Below are positions 20,976 to 33,324 of a stretch of 64,000 bases of DNA, piece after piece. The DNA comes from Saccharina japonica (Eukaryota > Sar > Phaeophyceae > Laminariales > Laminariaceae), in the NCBI GenBank assembly GCA_008828725.1, contig MEHQ01004504.1, forward strand, positions 186,001 to 250,000, given 5' to 3'. Below the pieces are notes generated by a model. That model had not been told where the DNA came from and did not search any database. It saw nothing but the letters and a program-made list of their open reading frames with translations. The stretch's first letter is position 1. Each line of letters starts with the position of its first letter. The translations under genes and the position numbers were made by a program.

Positions 20976-22330
20976 ATCGCCCACTCGTATCGTAGAGGGT
21001 GTCGTTTTTTTTTGTTTCGCTGCGAAAAAAATATCAGTTCCAGAAAACAGGCCAACTCACAGAGGTACGAGAGCTACTCGATAGAGTTGAGATTTAGATG
21101 CGTCAGTTGGATCACTAAAGGCTCCAGTTAATTCGTTAAATATTCAGTCGGACACCTTTTCACTCGAAGTATATATAGTTAGTACGAGGTAATAGTTATT
21201 TGATTGCAGTCTCGCTAAACACGCAGGCCTTTTGTTTCCCCTGTCATTACTATTAATAGTATTATACTATTATTCCACTTGCCATCTGACAACGAGCAGC
21301 GCCTGTTCTATCACTACCATCCACATACCAAAGGGTATCTACATCATAATCGAATGAACTTGAAACATGGAAGGTGGTACCAATCTGGCCTTAATACACT
21401 TGAGACGCGCGTTCTACCAACAGTGCGTATAAATGGTTGATGGAAGGCTTCAGTTTTTACGGAAAAGTGCGCAATTCACCGTCAACCGACACCTACCTGC
21501 TACCAGAGGGAGAGGCTATTAATAAGAGCGCCTGCTGCAAGCCATCCATGGTGCGTTGATAATCAAGACGTGTTGCCCTACAGTTGGTGTCGGTGCCATG
21601 CCAGTCAATGCCGAAAGCCGCGTTGCCGTTACTTATTATGCTCTCTCTGTAACTGACTTCGGTTGGTTGTAAAACGCGGCAAAATAGCGTCAGACCGACT
21701 ATTAATACTATACGGGTAATCATTAAAAGTAAAGTAAAAAAGAAAATGTTATTTGACTAAGCTCGCCAGCCACCAACCAATATCTAGCGACAAATTCCCC
21801 GGCCAACTATTATTACTCACACAACAGTTATAAAACCATGAATGGTATACTTCCGGAACTTGATACACACCCCAGTCAGCCCATCCATAGAGCGATACTT
21901 CCAACTAATATAACTCAAAAACAACAGATAGATATAAAACAATGAATGGTATATTTCCGGAACATGATACACACCTCCGTCAGCCAGAGAGAGCCATAAT
22001 AATGTCAATAATGCCTCTAAGGGGGGTGTCTTGTTTCCCGAGCTTCTCACACATTACGAGCTCATCATATGTCCTCAACCGACACATAAATAAATGGTGT
22101 CGAAGAACGTTTGATCGGGCAACCCCGACCACTCAACAATACTATTAATATTAATATACGTACTTCTTCTGTGCGCTATAATACCTATAAACAGCGCTAA
22201 AAACAATACACAACGTAGTAAAACCCCCATACAATACGCCAGACGTATACGGTAGCTCACGTGAGGAGCTCAAAATCACTCAGAAGATATTGCCTCACAG
22301 TGGAAAGTATATGATATGCAATGCCTACTA
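20976..22330. other. AT-rich intergenic DNA, no gene seen
   Basis: Contains scattered ATTAATAGT words and a near-repeat of about 100 bases: AAACCATGAATGGTATACTT at 21833 versus AAACAATGAATGGTATATTT at 21937, each followed by CCGGAAC(A)TGATACACAC. No exon-like stretch is seen. Confidence 0.45.
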
Positions 22331-22427
22331 TTAACCCTTATAGGACTGGAGTCCCGTTTTGGGGACAAATTACTTAGGATTAGAGTGGTTTGTCCCCAAA
22401 ACGGGACTGCAGTCCTAAAGGGGTTAA
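22331..22427. mobile_element. piggyBac-like foldback MITE
   Basis: Flanked by TTAA on both sides. The left arm is CCCTTATAGGACTGGAGTCC, then CGTTTTGGGGACAAA. The right arm is TTTGTCCCCAAAACGGGACT, then GCAGTCCTAAAGGGG. The ~35-base arms differ at only a few positions and enclose about 19 bases. A TTAA target with CCC at the termini is the hallmark of piggyBac-type elements. Confidence 0.8.
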
Positions 22428-22589
22428 TATGAATACCGCCTTGGGATGAGTCTCTCGTTATCCAATACTTAGGCCGAATGTGTCACCTGCTACTGCTGCT
22501 GCTGCTGTTATTATTAATAGTAGTGTACAGGGTTGATACGATTGAAATAATACTCGTAGGAGATCTGAAAATGATGTCAGATGCAAAAT

Positions 22590-22690
22590 TGTTGTTGTTT
22601 TTCTTCACATTAAACTCGTTTCAGTTGCTAATCCCTATAGTCTGATCTAGCAAGATCACGGCCCGTGGTCACAAAAGTGCTAGAGCCATC
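22590..22690 (-). mobile_element. SINE-like fragment, family E
   Basis: TTCTTCACATTAAACTCGTT, GCTAATCCCTATAGTCTGAT and GATCTAGCAAGATCACGGCC, then GTGGTCACAAAA. It matches the plus-oriented copy at 44068-44150. Confidence 0.6.
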
Positions 22691-22762
22691 AGAGAATCCT
22701 AAAGAACACGTACACTTAGCAGGGAAAGGATACACAAGTCCGAAGAGGTACACCTAAAATCC

Positions 22763-23870
22763 CTACAGCATGTTATGCGTGTCCAAAACTGAACTACACG
22801 CCCGCAATCTCCATTCGACTACAGCAGCATCGTCCCCCCCCCCCCCCCCCCACTCTTTACCAATGAATTTGCCGACTACAGCGTAACTACTGTCTGAAGT
22901 GCTGTCTGTACAAAAACAAACGGTAGGCGTGGGAACAAGATGGAGCACGCAGCTGCTGTCTGAAGTGCTGCCAGAATGACAGTCCGCGGGCACAAAGTGA
23001 AAAAGAACAGCCAACCAAAGCCATCATGTCCATTGACAATTACCCGAATCTATCCTGAACGGTCTGTGTTAGGCACAGCATTATAAACATCGACACTGAT
23101 TAGGAATCGTTCCACATTGAAGGGGTCTTCCACGATCAGGCACACAATGAAGGCACCCGGGGTGTCCGCGCCATCTCTGCCGCGTCTCTCTACAAAACCA
23201 GTGACGTCATCCACACCGACCCAACAACAACATTCGGGGGAAAAAGCGAAGAATTTGTCAACAGAAAAACAAAAATGTTCGTCCGTCACGGGTCGATGTC
23301 GTCCGTGCTCCGGATCGCTTCTCCTGTGCGCTGTGCTGCTGCGCCGGCGCGCTGCTGTGCTGCTGCTCAGGCGCGCCGCTCCGGTGCCGCTCGGCCAGTC
23401 CTAGCACGACCACACTCGACCCGCTCCGTCCGTACACGCTCTCGTTGCTGTCCTTCCCAGTCGGCTCCTCGCTTTCTCTCTCGTTGCACTCAGGGTGCTT
23501 GGTCTGAAAAATAAAAATTCTCGCGCTGAAGGGATTGACCAGTCCAACAACAGCTCGTCGCCACACGCTCCCTCCTCCTTTGATGGCGAAGCCAGGTTAC
23601 TGAGACAGTACAGCTCCCTCTAGCAAACATACCTAGGGCTGTGTACGTAGTGTCCGTCCACCTTTCTGATGGCGTCTGCCTCCGCGCACAAAAGTGAGAT
23701 GGACATTGCTGTCTACACCGACGGCCAAAAAGGCCCGTGCATCTGGACTTTTGCGCCTGACGCACCAGTGCCGATCCAACTCTACCGCTGCACACGCTTC
23801 GCGGCGGGTGCGCAGCAGCAAGAAGGTATCGGTCCGCTTGAGGGTGAGTCTAGCTTTGCTCGCTAGAAAG
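22763..23870. other. coding-like GC-rich island, gene structure and strand unresolved
   Basis: Several overlapping frames stay open here in a patch with higher GC than its surroundings. The most protein-like is on the minus strand at 23289-23050 (GADTPGAFIVCLIVEDPFNV, ERFLISVDVYNAVPNTDRSG, then stop). Other minus frames read VELDRHWCVRRKSPDARAFL (23870-23640) and VVGLVNPFSARIFIFQTKHP (23566-23258). A plus frame from ATG 23669 (EMDIAVYTDGQKGPCIWTFA) ends at an excellent donor GAGG|GTGAGT. I cannot assemble one phase-consistent gene on either strand and recognise no family. The 22838-22851 poly-C run lies at one edge. Confidence 0.3.
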
Positions 23871-23899
23871 ACCCCCCCCCTCGCTATGGGCCATGCCAA

Positions 23900-25200
23900 A
23901 GCAAAGACCTTGCCGAGGCAGCGAGGGGAAAAAGGGAAGTGGAATAATATGATTAGGACAATAACAAGTAGATCATTTCACAAACGGAATTAACGCCGGA
24001 GCAACAATGTTGAAGTTTTAAAGACCTGGATCCAAGTCGAGCGAGCGTCTACTATACTATAATATTTTCGCTGTCCTGCTGTCTGTGTATTTTGATACAC
24101 ACGGCGTCGTCAGTCCGAGAGAATTTTCGCGTTCTTTTTTGTCACGGTCGAAAATGACCTACAAATAGTTATCGACTTGACGACGTCATATTCAAAATAT
24201 ATATTTATTAATGCAACAAAACAGGTTTGGTGTGTCGAAGCAGCAACAAGGCTGACGGGGAGAATGTGCTGCTGAAACGAAACGAATAAGATTCAAGTCC
24301 ACTTATTATATATGAATGTTTAGCCGACTCCGGATACAGGACAAGACACAGGGAGTAGTATACAACAAACAGTAGTAACGTTTAACGATATATTTATGGA
24401 GAGTGTATCAGGACTCATATATTGTGTGTATCACGGGTGACTACTGCGCCTGTGCCCGTGTGTCCTATCAGCATCAATCCGCTTCTTCTGTTATACTGTA
24501 ACAACTTAGTCTGTTCCCGGGCATACACCCCTGTTAATATACCTCTGCCTGAGCCTTTGCCTGTAAATAGTTCTTTGGGTTTACAAGCGCGGTCTTCTAT
24601 CTTCCAAGGTTCCCCTCCGGGACGTGCCTAGGGGAGTGGCGCAAGGACGAATCGAAAACCTACCACAACACAGCATGCGATATATATATATGAGATTCTG
24701 TTGTACGTATATATTGTAGGTTGTTCGTGGTAGAAGGGGGTATGATGAATTAATTTAGCGAAAGAGGGAGAATAATATTAGACCATGAGCACGAAAAGTA
24801 GAGACGCCAACTAACTGTCGATACACAGCAAGCACGGTATAAACCGACCACACATCATAGTAAGCCACGTACAGCATTAATATTAATATATATATGTACA
24901 CCAATAATAATGACGTGGTGGGTATATTGAGAGGTACTTAAAAACCAACACACTACGTAGGTACGAGGTAAGTATCATACCAGGTATATTTAATGCCACC
25001 ACGGCCGTTTGGTACATACCTGGTATGTAATAATACTGGTTAAACGTTAAACTGTAAACCAATGAATGGGTGAATTTTCCATCATGACCGTGTCTGTCTG
25101 TGCTACCATACATACATGTATATTTATCGACCGGACATTCCCAATATCACCCGTTGGTATTATTATTTATATATATATATTATAATGATGTACGAAGTGT
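23900..25200. other. AT-rich intergenic DNA, no gene seen
   Basis: No exon, RNA gene or recognised repeat is seen. Short ATAT tracts are present near 24680 and 25160. Confidence 0.45.
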
Positions 25201-25204
25201 GTGT

Positions 25205-25300
25205 GTGTTCTTCACATTAAACCTTCCTTTCTACCCGTCGACATCCAGTACACCCAGTGTCCGTGCCGATTCTTCATCCTAAAAAGGTACCAGTTCTGTA
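25205..25300 (-). mobile_element. SINE-like fragment, family E
   Basis: GTGTGTGTGTTCTTCACATT, AAACCTTCCTTTCTACCCGT, CGACATCCAGTACACCCAGT, AAAAAGGTACCAGTTCTG. It is almost the same as the 13855 copy; the minus-strand end abuts a CA tract. Confidence 0.6.
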
Positions 25301-26012
25301 CTTCAGTATGAAAATACTGACAATATCACCCCGAATATCTATCAGAACACCAGTCAATCCAGTTTAAACTCTGATAATATTACTGAAACTCTACATGACT
25401 TAGTTTTCTTATTTTCACTCTCTATCGTCACTAACTAGCGTTGATATACACTATACACTATGAAATATTCATACGAGTAGCTATATCATCCGTTACGTTG
25501 ATCGTATTGATTTTCGCCGGGTCATGTTCGTTATCACCTGCAATAGCGAAATGGTTATAATTTAGAGTAATATCAACTTGTACCCAACGCGAACATAATT
25601 GTATAACCTGATATTCTGTAGATATATACCTGGTACCTGGTATGCATAACACTACTGATGTGTGTGCTGTATCAACGGCTATTGCGATATACATACTATA
25701 TCATAGAAGAACCGGTTGATATTCTTAATCGCACCCGGTATTCAATACTACGTCAAGTTTCTCTTGATATTACTGTAGTCCATATAACCACCGGGGTGAT
25801 ATTCTACCAGGTCTTGAAATTATTTGACCGGTTTTCCTACTGCATCGAGTACACCACCAGGGCACCCAAAGAGTAGAAGTGTGTATCCATCCTGATATTT
25901 TATCCTTAATAGATATTATACCTTATTTATGTCGTCACAGACTGTAGGCCAAAAAAAAAGAAAGTAATCAGTTATATACCGCCCATGATGTCTATATACT
26001 ACTGTCGAGCGA

Positions 26013-26249
26013 TCCCTCGGTAGACGTACCACTTTTAGGCTCAATACTTTCTGACCGGTTGTGCTCCTCACGTGAGTAACCACGGGATACTATTATTATT
26101 TTACTGGCATGTTTGTTTTTGGACTACCGCATTGGAAGGTTTTGGTCGGGTTGCGCGAACGAATGTTTCCGAGGTCACGTTTCGGGTGAGATATTGAGCT
26201 CCTCATGTGAGGAGCTCCGACAATTCTGCTGCGCCCCTACCGTGGTATG
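26013..26249. mobile_element. family B MITE
   Basis: TCCCTCGGTAGACGTACCAC at the left, GCGCCCCTACCGTGG at the right. The interior TTGGACTACCGCATTGGAAG and TCGGGTTGCGCGAACGAATG is shared with the 12027 copy. Confidence 0.8.
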
Positions 26250-28850
26250 ACTCTGTCAAACGGCGCAGCGTGTCGTTGAGAAGGGGGGGGCGGGGTTTCC
26301 ATTTTGTCAGGGCGGGGGTCGAGTATGGGCGAGGTGGGTATACGCAAAGGGGGTTCATATTATATGAGAAGGGGAGATTGGAGCAATGAGGGGGGGGGGG
26401 GGGTACTCATCATGTCGCGTGCACGGCCGTAATATAGTCATGTTGTGACCGGGGGGGTGTTGCGAGGAGAGAGGCCTCGACAGTTAAGGCGGGGTGAAAC
26501 TACTGTGCAAGGGGCGGCGACATTACTTGGAATGTGTGCGCGTGCCCAGGTACAACTCGGGCGAGCCAATACAATTTCATCACATCGGGTATACGCTGCG
26601 GGTGTCCCGGTACCCGCCGGTTTCGAATGCCCCCCCAGTCCACAATTACGGCTTGCTGTGTTATTCATTTGTCACGTGACTACACAACAAAAGAGCAGGA
26701 TAGTACTACGTATTGAGTGTTCTTCTCCTTGTTGGGGTACAGTAGTAGTCGTAGACCCACCCCCAAACATAATACGTCACATACATATACTATTAATTAA
26801 TGTGTTGCTTCAAAACCACGTATTATATATTAAGAATAGCTACCATGTATGTGCTACCCAGTGGTAGCCATTAGTCTATACCGAGTCGCTGATCGGTAAC
26901 ATAGCCGCCTGTAGCGAGCAGGCCACAGCAGCAGTACAAAGGGCTACGGCAGTACAAGCAGCGGTATGACCAATGCCGGTTCAGTAGTATACAGTGGAAC
27001 CCTGTGGGGTTAGTTATCTCGGATATATACGAGAGAACCTTGAAATACCGTTTAGATATCAACCGAACTTTTATGTTCGAGTTTTAGTTTTCACCGGATG
27101 CGAGGGGTCTTGAGACTTCGGAGCTTCGTGATCGATCGACCGTGCACACACACTCTCCTTCAGTCCTCTTCTTCTCTTCTCCTCCTTTTCATGCTGTCCT
27201 CTTGGACAAGAGCGATTGATTATAAACACACTGGCCTGAGCGCCATTCTTCTTTCTATATGAGTTTCAGAAGGCGAAGCTCGAGCAACAACCAGTCGCTT
27301 TGACACCGCTTCAACCGGTCCGGTTGAAGTGCTTACGTCTGCGCCAGGTAGCCTGATCTAACTCAGGAGCCGCGCACACACGCCCGCGACGGGTAAAGCC
27401 TTAACATTTATACTCGCACATGTAGTCGCTATTACACTATTGATTTGACATCCGGCATCACCGGTTTTTGGAATATGCGCCTGTCTACGAATTAATCATT
27501 CGAATTTCAGCAACGGGAGAGTGCGGACCGCGTGGGAACCATTCTCGTACCGCCCGCGAAATTTCAAAATATTTAACAATAATTTAGGTCTCTATTTCTC
27601 GGTGACCACACAACAAGTCGCCATTTCCAGGAGGGTTTCACGCTTCAAACTTCAGCTCAGGGGCCGCCAGGAAGCGAGGAGGAGCAGGGGGGGGGGGCGG
27701 TGACAGACCCACACCGATGGCGTGGGGATGGAGCTTAGATGCGGCTTAGGACTTATTAAGTATTGAACGTAAAGAGGGCATCTTGGGAAGAAGGAGGGAG
27801 CAAGGACAACACATGGAGTGGCAAATTTTCCATGTACCGGGCCAGCTTTTAATTACCTTAATATCGCGGGCGAAGCCCGCGAAAAATTGTGGAAACCCCG
27901 TGCTGTACGTAAAAAATGATAACAAGACAACAGATACGTCTTTGTGATGCAATGATACGTCCGCTCTGCGGTTCCATGTGACGATCGGTGCCGACTACGA
28001 GTGTTGAACATTTTCACTGCTACCGGCATGCCGTGTACGGCCGTGGTAGCGGCCTGTGCAGTGAGCGCACTGCTGCTCAAAAGTGCTACTCGTATGTTCT
28101 TGCACTATCTTTACGGTTGGTGTTTTCAACAACGGCAATGTCCCGGAACCACTACTGTACAGAGTAGCCTACGAAACAGCACATCGCGTATGATCACGAG
28201 CACAGGGAGTAACAAATTGTCAGGAGATCGTGCTCTTCGTTTTTCTTCGATTCGCGACGGACACCGTATTGTGCCACCGGGAAGGAGCTCTTCTATGTAA
28301 ATACGCACAGCAGCGAATACAGCAAGTTATACTGCATGCGTGCACAATAATACGTGGCCGCGGTACTTTCTTGAAGCTAACACAGCACGTGGTAAATAGG
28401 TTCACGAATCCATGCAGAAGTGTAGACCAAGTGTAAATACTTAGTCTGGTAGCTTGTTGCTGGTTGTAACGCGTGTACACACGTGAAAAGTATATTGGGA
28501 GCATTCAGTTGTTTGCTATTGTAATGACGCCACTCATGACACCCTAGCCTTGTTCCACCGTAAACAAACCCGATGGCGAATGCACGCCACATGTATGCAT
28601 ATGCAAGGCTTACACCGGTCGCAACCCGAACGAACTTTCTCTCTACGCTCCCCGTTTGCCGCTGAAAGGCAAACTTTGCTAGGCACTGATCCGCTGCTTC
28701 AAGTCCGTACTAACCACGACGACGCGGCTTTCATAGTGTAGAGACACTCTGTTGTTTACTCGAAGGGTTCCAGGCCCGCTGCTGAGCAGCCGTGAACGGA
28801 ATCGGCGTTCTACTTCCTATCCGGTAAAGCCCCGCCAACAGTCCCCCCTC
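26250..28850. other. intergenic DNA, unrecognised
   Basis: G-rich around 26283-26403, including a 14-base G run. A perfect short hairpin CGCGGGCGAAGCCCGCG lies near 27864. Bases 27790-27815 (GGAGGGAGCAAGGACAACA) resemble the start of family H at 35890. Frames around 28000-28310 are open on both strands, but I recognise nothing. Confidence 0.4.
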
Positions 28851-29352
28851 TCACACTAATACTACCAGCGTCACAGCCTTTTCTACCCCCCCCGACCGTC
28901 GAATCACACACACGCCCCCGCCTGCATCAACATCCCATGGCTTCGTCCGCCTCTGCTCTATGCCCAGCACAAGCAGAAACACACGGGACTGTGGACCAGC
29001 TTTAGCTTCTTGTGACGCGTTGACTCTCGGGAATATAGTGTCTTCACTGAAGGTCAACCCGAACCTGGCCGGTCAGCATTCACCATTTGTTCGGCCATCT
29101 CCTTGCAGCATCGGGTCAACGCACTCTTCCGCCTCGGCTGGGCAAGTGATCCGTGGGGTTGCTCCGTTGTCCGTAATGCCGCCCGTCTTCTACCCCTTTG
29201 GACGAGGTTGCACACGTCGCTTTTAACCTCTGGCCGGCCGGTCAACATATCTCGTTCAGGTCCTGCAGAAGCTTCATACGAACTCTCCGCAAAGTCAAGC
29301 TTATAATTCTCCGCAGGAGCAGGACGGTTGCAAAGGGATGGTTTCCTGACCG
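28851..29352 (-). pseudogene. uncharacterised coding-like region, probably frameshifted
   Basis: On the minus strand a frame from about 29352 reads KPSLCNRPAPAENYKLDFAE, SSYEASAGPERDMLTGRPEV, KSDVCNLVQRGRRRAALR, CCKEMAEQMVNADRPGSG, and stops at 29054. The next frame takes over at once: RFGLTFSEDTIFPRVNASQE, AKAGPQSRVFLLVLGIEQRR, TKPWDVDAGGG. It stops at 28851. Both halves have natural-looking composition and overlap by only ~24 bases, as expected of one coding sequence with a single-base indel. A TCGGTCAG acceptor-like site precedes the open part. I do not recognise the protein. A sequencing error or an unseen short intron could also explain the break. Confidence 0.35.
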
Positions 29353-29949
29353 ATCACCTGCAAACGGCGCGAACAAATCCGACGGCAAGGAGGACGCATG
29401 GGATTATGATACGAGCTTTTGGTACTCGCTCACAACTCAACACGACTGCCGCAATTGAAAGTGACACATAAAGTGCGTACGTACAGGCTCGCAGTGCCTA
29501 CAGTAGATACATACAAAACTGGTGCAGACGTAACGTCACGATATCATACCAAGAGAATGGGGTGTCTGACTGTTGGACAGGCATGAAAGCAGCACCTTAT
29601 CGATAAACTGCTGTGCAACCGTCCATAGCGTACATTCCGCGCCGCGGCCTTATCGAGAAACTACTGTGCGACCATCGTCAGCCCTCATATTCGGCGCCGC
29701 GGTCTATTTGCGCCGTTTGCCGCGTCCCCGTGCTCGTCCCAGCCACCGCAATCTTACAGTAGCATAAAGCACGGTTACAATAGCATAGATGTTTTACGTA
29801 GTCGAACCCATGCTACTGTGGCCTAGACATTCCGCGGGGCCTCTATTACTAGCCCGGCCAAAATCACGGTATTTGATCTCGTGTTATAACCCAACGAGAA
29901 AAAATAAGGTGGGATCACCAGGTTGTAACTTCCTACAAATCGTCTATCA

Positions 29950-30530
29950 GTAAAAACAAAACTACTTCCATGGAAGTCGTTTTTCTTCCATGGTTTTGTT
30001 TTGACTTCCATGAAAGTTTTTACTTCCAGGTGATTGGATTGGAAGTAAATTAAAATTTTACTTCCATAGAAGTAACACATGAAAGCGAGGGCAAGAATTC
30101 ACCCCCTGCTTCTAGTTGGTACGCCGTCCCACCCAAAGTGGGCCCATCCCGATTACCACAGTGTGAACAAATAATGAACCGGATCTTATAAACTGTGTAG
30201 CGAGCAGCGCGGAACCACACTGGACCTGTCTTTTTGCCGCTGGCCCTCTTTAAATGGGAAGTTGCACGGAACCATGGAAGTGTTTTTACTTCCATCGAGG
30301 TAAATACGGTTTACTTCCATGAAAGTTCCCACACAAGTCAATTTACTTCCATGGAAGTAAAAACAAAATCATGGAAGTAAATTTACTTTCATGAATTTTT
30401 CCACATATAGGTCAATTTACATCGATGAAAGTAAAAAACAAATCATGGATGTAAGATTTTACTTTCATGGAGTGAAAAAAACGTCCATAGAAGTAATTAT
30501 ATACTTTCATGGAAGTAAATGAAAAACACA
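29950..30530. repeat. cluster of palindromic ACTTCCATGGAAGT-type motifs
   Basis: About fifteen occurrences of ACTTCCAT, ACTTTCAT or their complements lie in two blocks (29960-30080 and 30270-30530). They often form palindromes such as TTACTTCCATGGAAGTAA. The blocks flank ~190 bases of unrelated sequence (30085-30265). Confidence 0.85.
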
Positions 30531-30934
30531 AATAATGTGGTACACCCGGAATACAGCTTACAAACCAGTTTGAACAAATGAAAAAAACAACAGCGCACAC
30601 ACGCTTTCGACAACGGTGAATGCGCCCAGAGGAGGTTAAGGTGTGTAAAAATAATTTGACCATCTCCAATCGACCCAACCGATACATACAAGTCGTGCTT
30701 GTGTACTGGAGTATGCTTGCACCCATTGATAATTGCGTATTACGGTCGTGAGAGGGAACCTTTGGTAGTCATATCGATCAAGCTTTGTGTGGTGCCATAG
30801 ACACATACAACAACTAAGCAATAGGGACAAGCTGTCTAAAATGCTTCCTCGCTAGCGATACCTCCAGCCCCCCGTCCCGTGTTTGAAAGTGACCACACAG
30901 GAGAACATATAGAGTAAGTCGATGGTATACCCAT

Positions 30935-31090
30935 CTGCACGAAATTATGCACAATGTGCCGAAAGCCGCCCCACAAGCGGTTCTTAGAAGGGTCCTGCTC
31001 ACTCCTCATGCGACTCGCCGAACACTTCACGGCGATTCGTTCTTGGTGCAAGGAATGTCTGCTAGGTCAGTGAAAACCCTACGTTGTTGG
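30935..31090. repeat. dispersed repeat K, copy 1
   Basis: CGCCCCACAAGCG, ATGCGACTCGCCGAACA and TTGGTGCAAGGAATGTCTGC align in the same order and spacing with CGCCCCACATGCG, CCGACTCGCCTGACATG and TTGGTGCAAGCAATGTCTGC at 62990-63130. Confidence 0.5.
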
Positions 31091-31392
31091 GATGCGAGAC
31101 TCTATGGTCATGTGACTACGGCCAAGCGTGACCATGAGTACGTTTCGGGGGGAATGCGTCCAATCTCACCTTGATGGGGCGAAATCCAGAACCGGGTGCA
31201 GCTGGCTAAGGTCTCTCATATTCGGCTTGAATTCATCGCTTGAACTCGTCGAGGGGTCCACCTGCTTTGGTGCGTTCGTAATTGAGAGGGTGCAAAATAT
31301 ATGCGGAGAGAACGATAAGCGGCAAGACGGTTTTGTTGACAACTGGCCACAGTGATTCAGGCCGACAATCGCTTGTACCTCAATAAGCACGC

Positions 31393-31729
31393 ATGGAAAA
31401 ATGTACCGGGTCCGATCTCAAAGTAAAAAGCGCGCCTGAGGCCCGACCTGAGTGTACTCGCTCATACGTTGTGTATTCTATAGACATATTGTCGGCTGTA
31501 ATTCAGGTAGGTTTTATCACCTTGTGCAACTTATCTTCAGCTAAACGTACCACCAGCTGGAGAGAAATCTCTTGCCTCTAGACTTGCCAGTACAACCCAA
31601 CGTATCGCCGTGCTTGCTATCAGAGAACGCGTGCGCAATTTCTCGTTGTGCGTGGACCCAACGTACGCCTGCTACAACTTGTTGGCGTCACTGCGCCAAT
31701 TTGAAGCTGCGGGGCGACCAGGAGGGTGA
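31393..31729 (+). pseudogene. uncharacterised coding-like region with a frame change
   Basis: From ATG 31393 a frame reads MEKCTGSDLKVKSAPEARPE...IDILSAVIQ. After CAG at 31506 there is a 34-base GT..AG segment (31507-31540). The reading then continues in phase as LNVPPAGEKSLASRLASTTQ, RIAVLAIRERVRNFSLCVDP, TYACYNLLASLRQFEAAGRP, GG, with stop at 31727. The total is about 100 residues. A 34-base intron is implausibly short for most eukaryotes. More likely this is a decayed gene or transposon ORF with an indel, or two exons of a larger model. I recognise no family. Confidence 0.3.
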
Positions 31730-33154
31730 AAAATAAGCGATGTGAGATGCGGACAAGTTCAACAGCTACACCTACCAGCCAATTTGACACGCATCGCGTT
31801 TGTTACGGTATACACCGCTCAACCTTTAACGAGGCCTCAAGGGACCATCCCTTTGCGCCATCTGCTCAGCCCTCAACTAACCTCACCTTGACGTGCTGGC
31901 ATTCTTTCCGAAGGTCTGCGTTTCTCGGATAGAGTGCTCTTTCGTTGAAACCCTAGTGGTTCATAATCGAGCCCCCGGCGGACACTACGGCGTTTGATAT
32001 CCCATCCATCTCTGACCCAGGCAGACCACCTTGATTTTTGTCATGAAGCAGCACCGGACAGAGAAAAAGGCGTCAGGTAAACGTACTCTTACCTCCTATC
32101 GTGGTCGACTTGAGTAGCTGACATGACAACACGATGACAGTTGTCCGGCAATACGAATAGAAGAAAACCGTACACAGCAAACAGCAGCCGAGGCAGCTAT
32201 TTTAAAACGCACTTGACACAGCTGCGTACTACTGCCTGTACAGCACCAACCACAGCTCTTTTATCTGCCACTGCTGCATCAAGTTCGCGTTGATACTGTT
32301 GTAATACCAGGTACTTGCTGCAGTAAAAAGTACCGCCTACGTACGTACGTACATGGTGTGACTGCAATATGTGCAGTAGAAAGCCGCAGACCGCAGCACC
32401 TGTACTCGTAGCAACCGCAGCAATCTGAATCAATCGACAGATTATAGCTCCCACTACAACAACAGCGGTGTACCTGGGTCACCGCTGCTGTCTGCTGTCC
32501 CGTGCCGATACATGACGATGTGATGGGTGTTGTCAAACAATACGTATGTACTGCTGTAGAACACCAACAGCCGTAGCCAATGCAGCCAAGGCAAGCAACA
32601 GAGCTCCTACTACCGGCAGCAGCAACCGCAGTGTTTCCTTCTACTGCTGCTGCCTCATGGGTAGCGTTGTCATTGCCGTTCCTATTGCCTTGGCTGCAAC
32701 ACGCTGGTTACTGCTGCTTGTGCTCTGAACGTCTGCACTGCTGCTGTAGTTTGCGGCCACACCAACACACCCAGAACGCAGCCAAACGACGAGTACGGGA
32801 CAACGACACCTAACCAGCTGATCAAACAAAGGTACTCTCATAAACCCCACGGCCCAACTCACGCTGATGCAACATGTTGCGGGTCTTGCAGCTCTGTGGC
32901 CTTGCAGCTCCGTGTACAGCACACAACACGTACTCGCCCACTCAGGCCAAGGTCGTGTTGAAGGGTGGTCAGGTGTGCTGCTGGTTGTCGTAGCAGGAGG
33001 TTGCCCTCACCACAAAAACGAGCTATTGGGAGCCCAACGGTACGCGTAGATTGAGCCCCAGCTTATGAGAGTCCATGGGTGTGTGTAGAGGGAGATCCAG
33101 GTGCTTGAAATGCCTTGTGTTTGCGTACGAAGAGCGATGCAAGCTGGTCTTGCG

Positions 33155-33300
33155 GCGCGATGCCAAGCAAGTGCGGCGCGATGCTAAGCAAATAACGTTT
33201 CCTGATTGGCCAATGCTAAGCAAAAATGGGTTTCCATTCATTGGGTGCATTACGATGCTAAGCAAATGGAGCGATATGATTGGTGAATGCTAAGCAGATC
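33155..33300 (+). repeat. five copies of a GATGCTAAGCAAAT-type motif
   Basis: GATGCCAAGCAAGT, GATGCTAAGCAAAT, AATGCTAAGCAAAA, GATGCTAAGCAAAT and AATGCTAAGCAGAT are spaced 21-43 bases apart. Two are preceded by TGATTGG, a CCAAT-box core in reverse. Confidence 0.75.
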
Positions 33301-33324
33301 TGGCCCGGTGCATGGCAGACTCGC

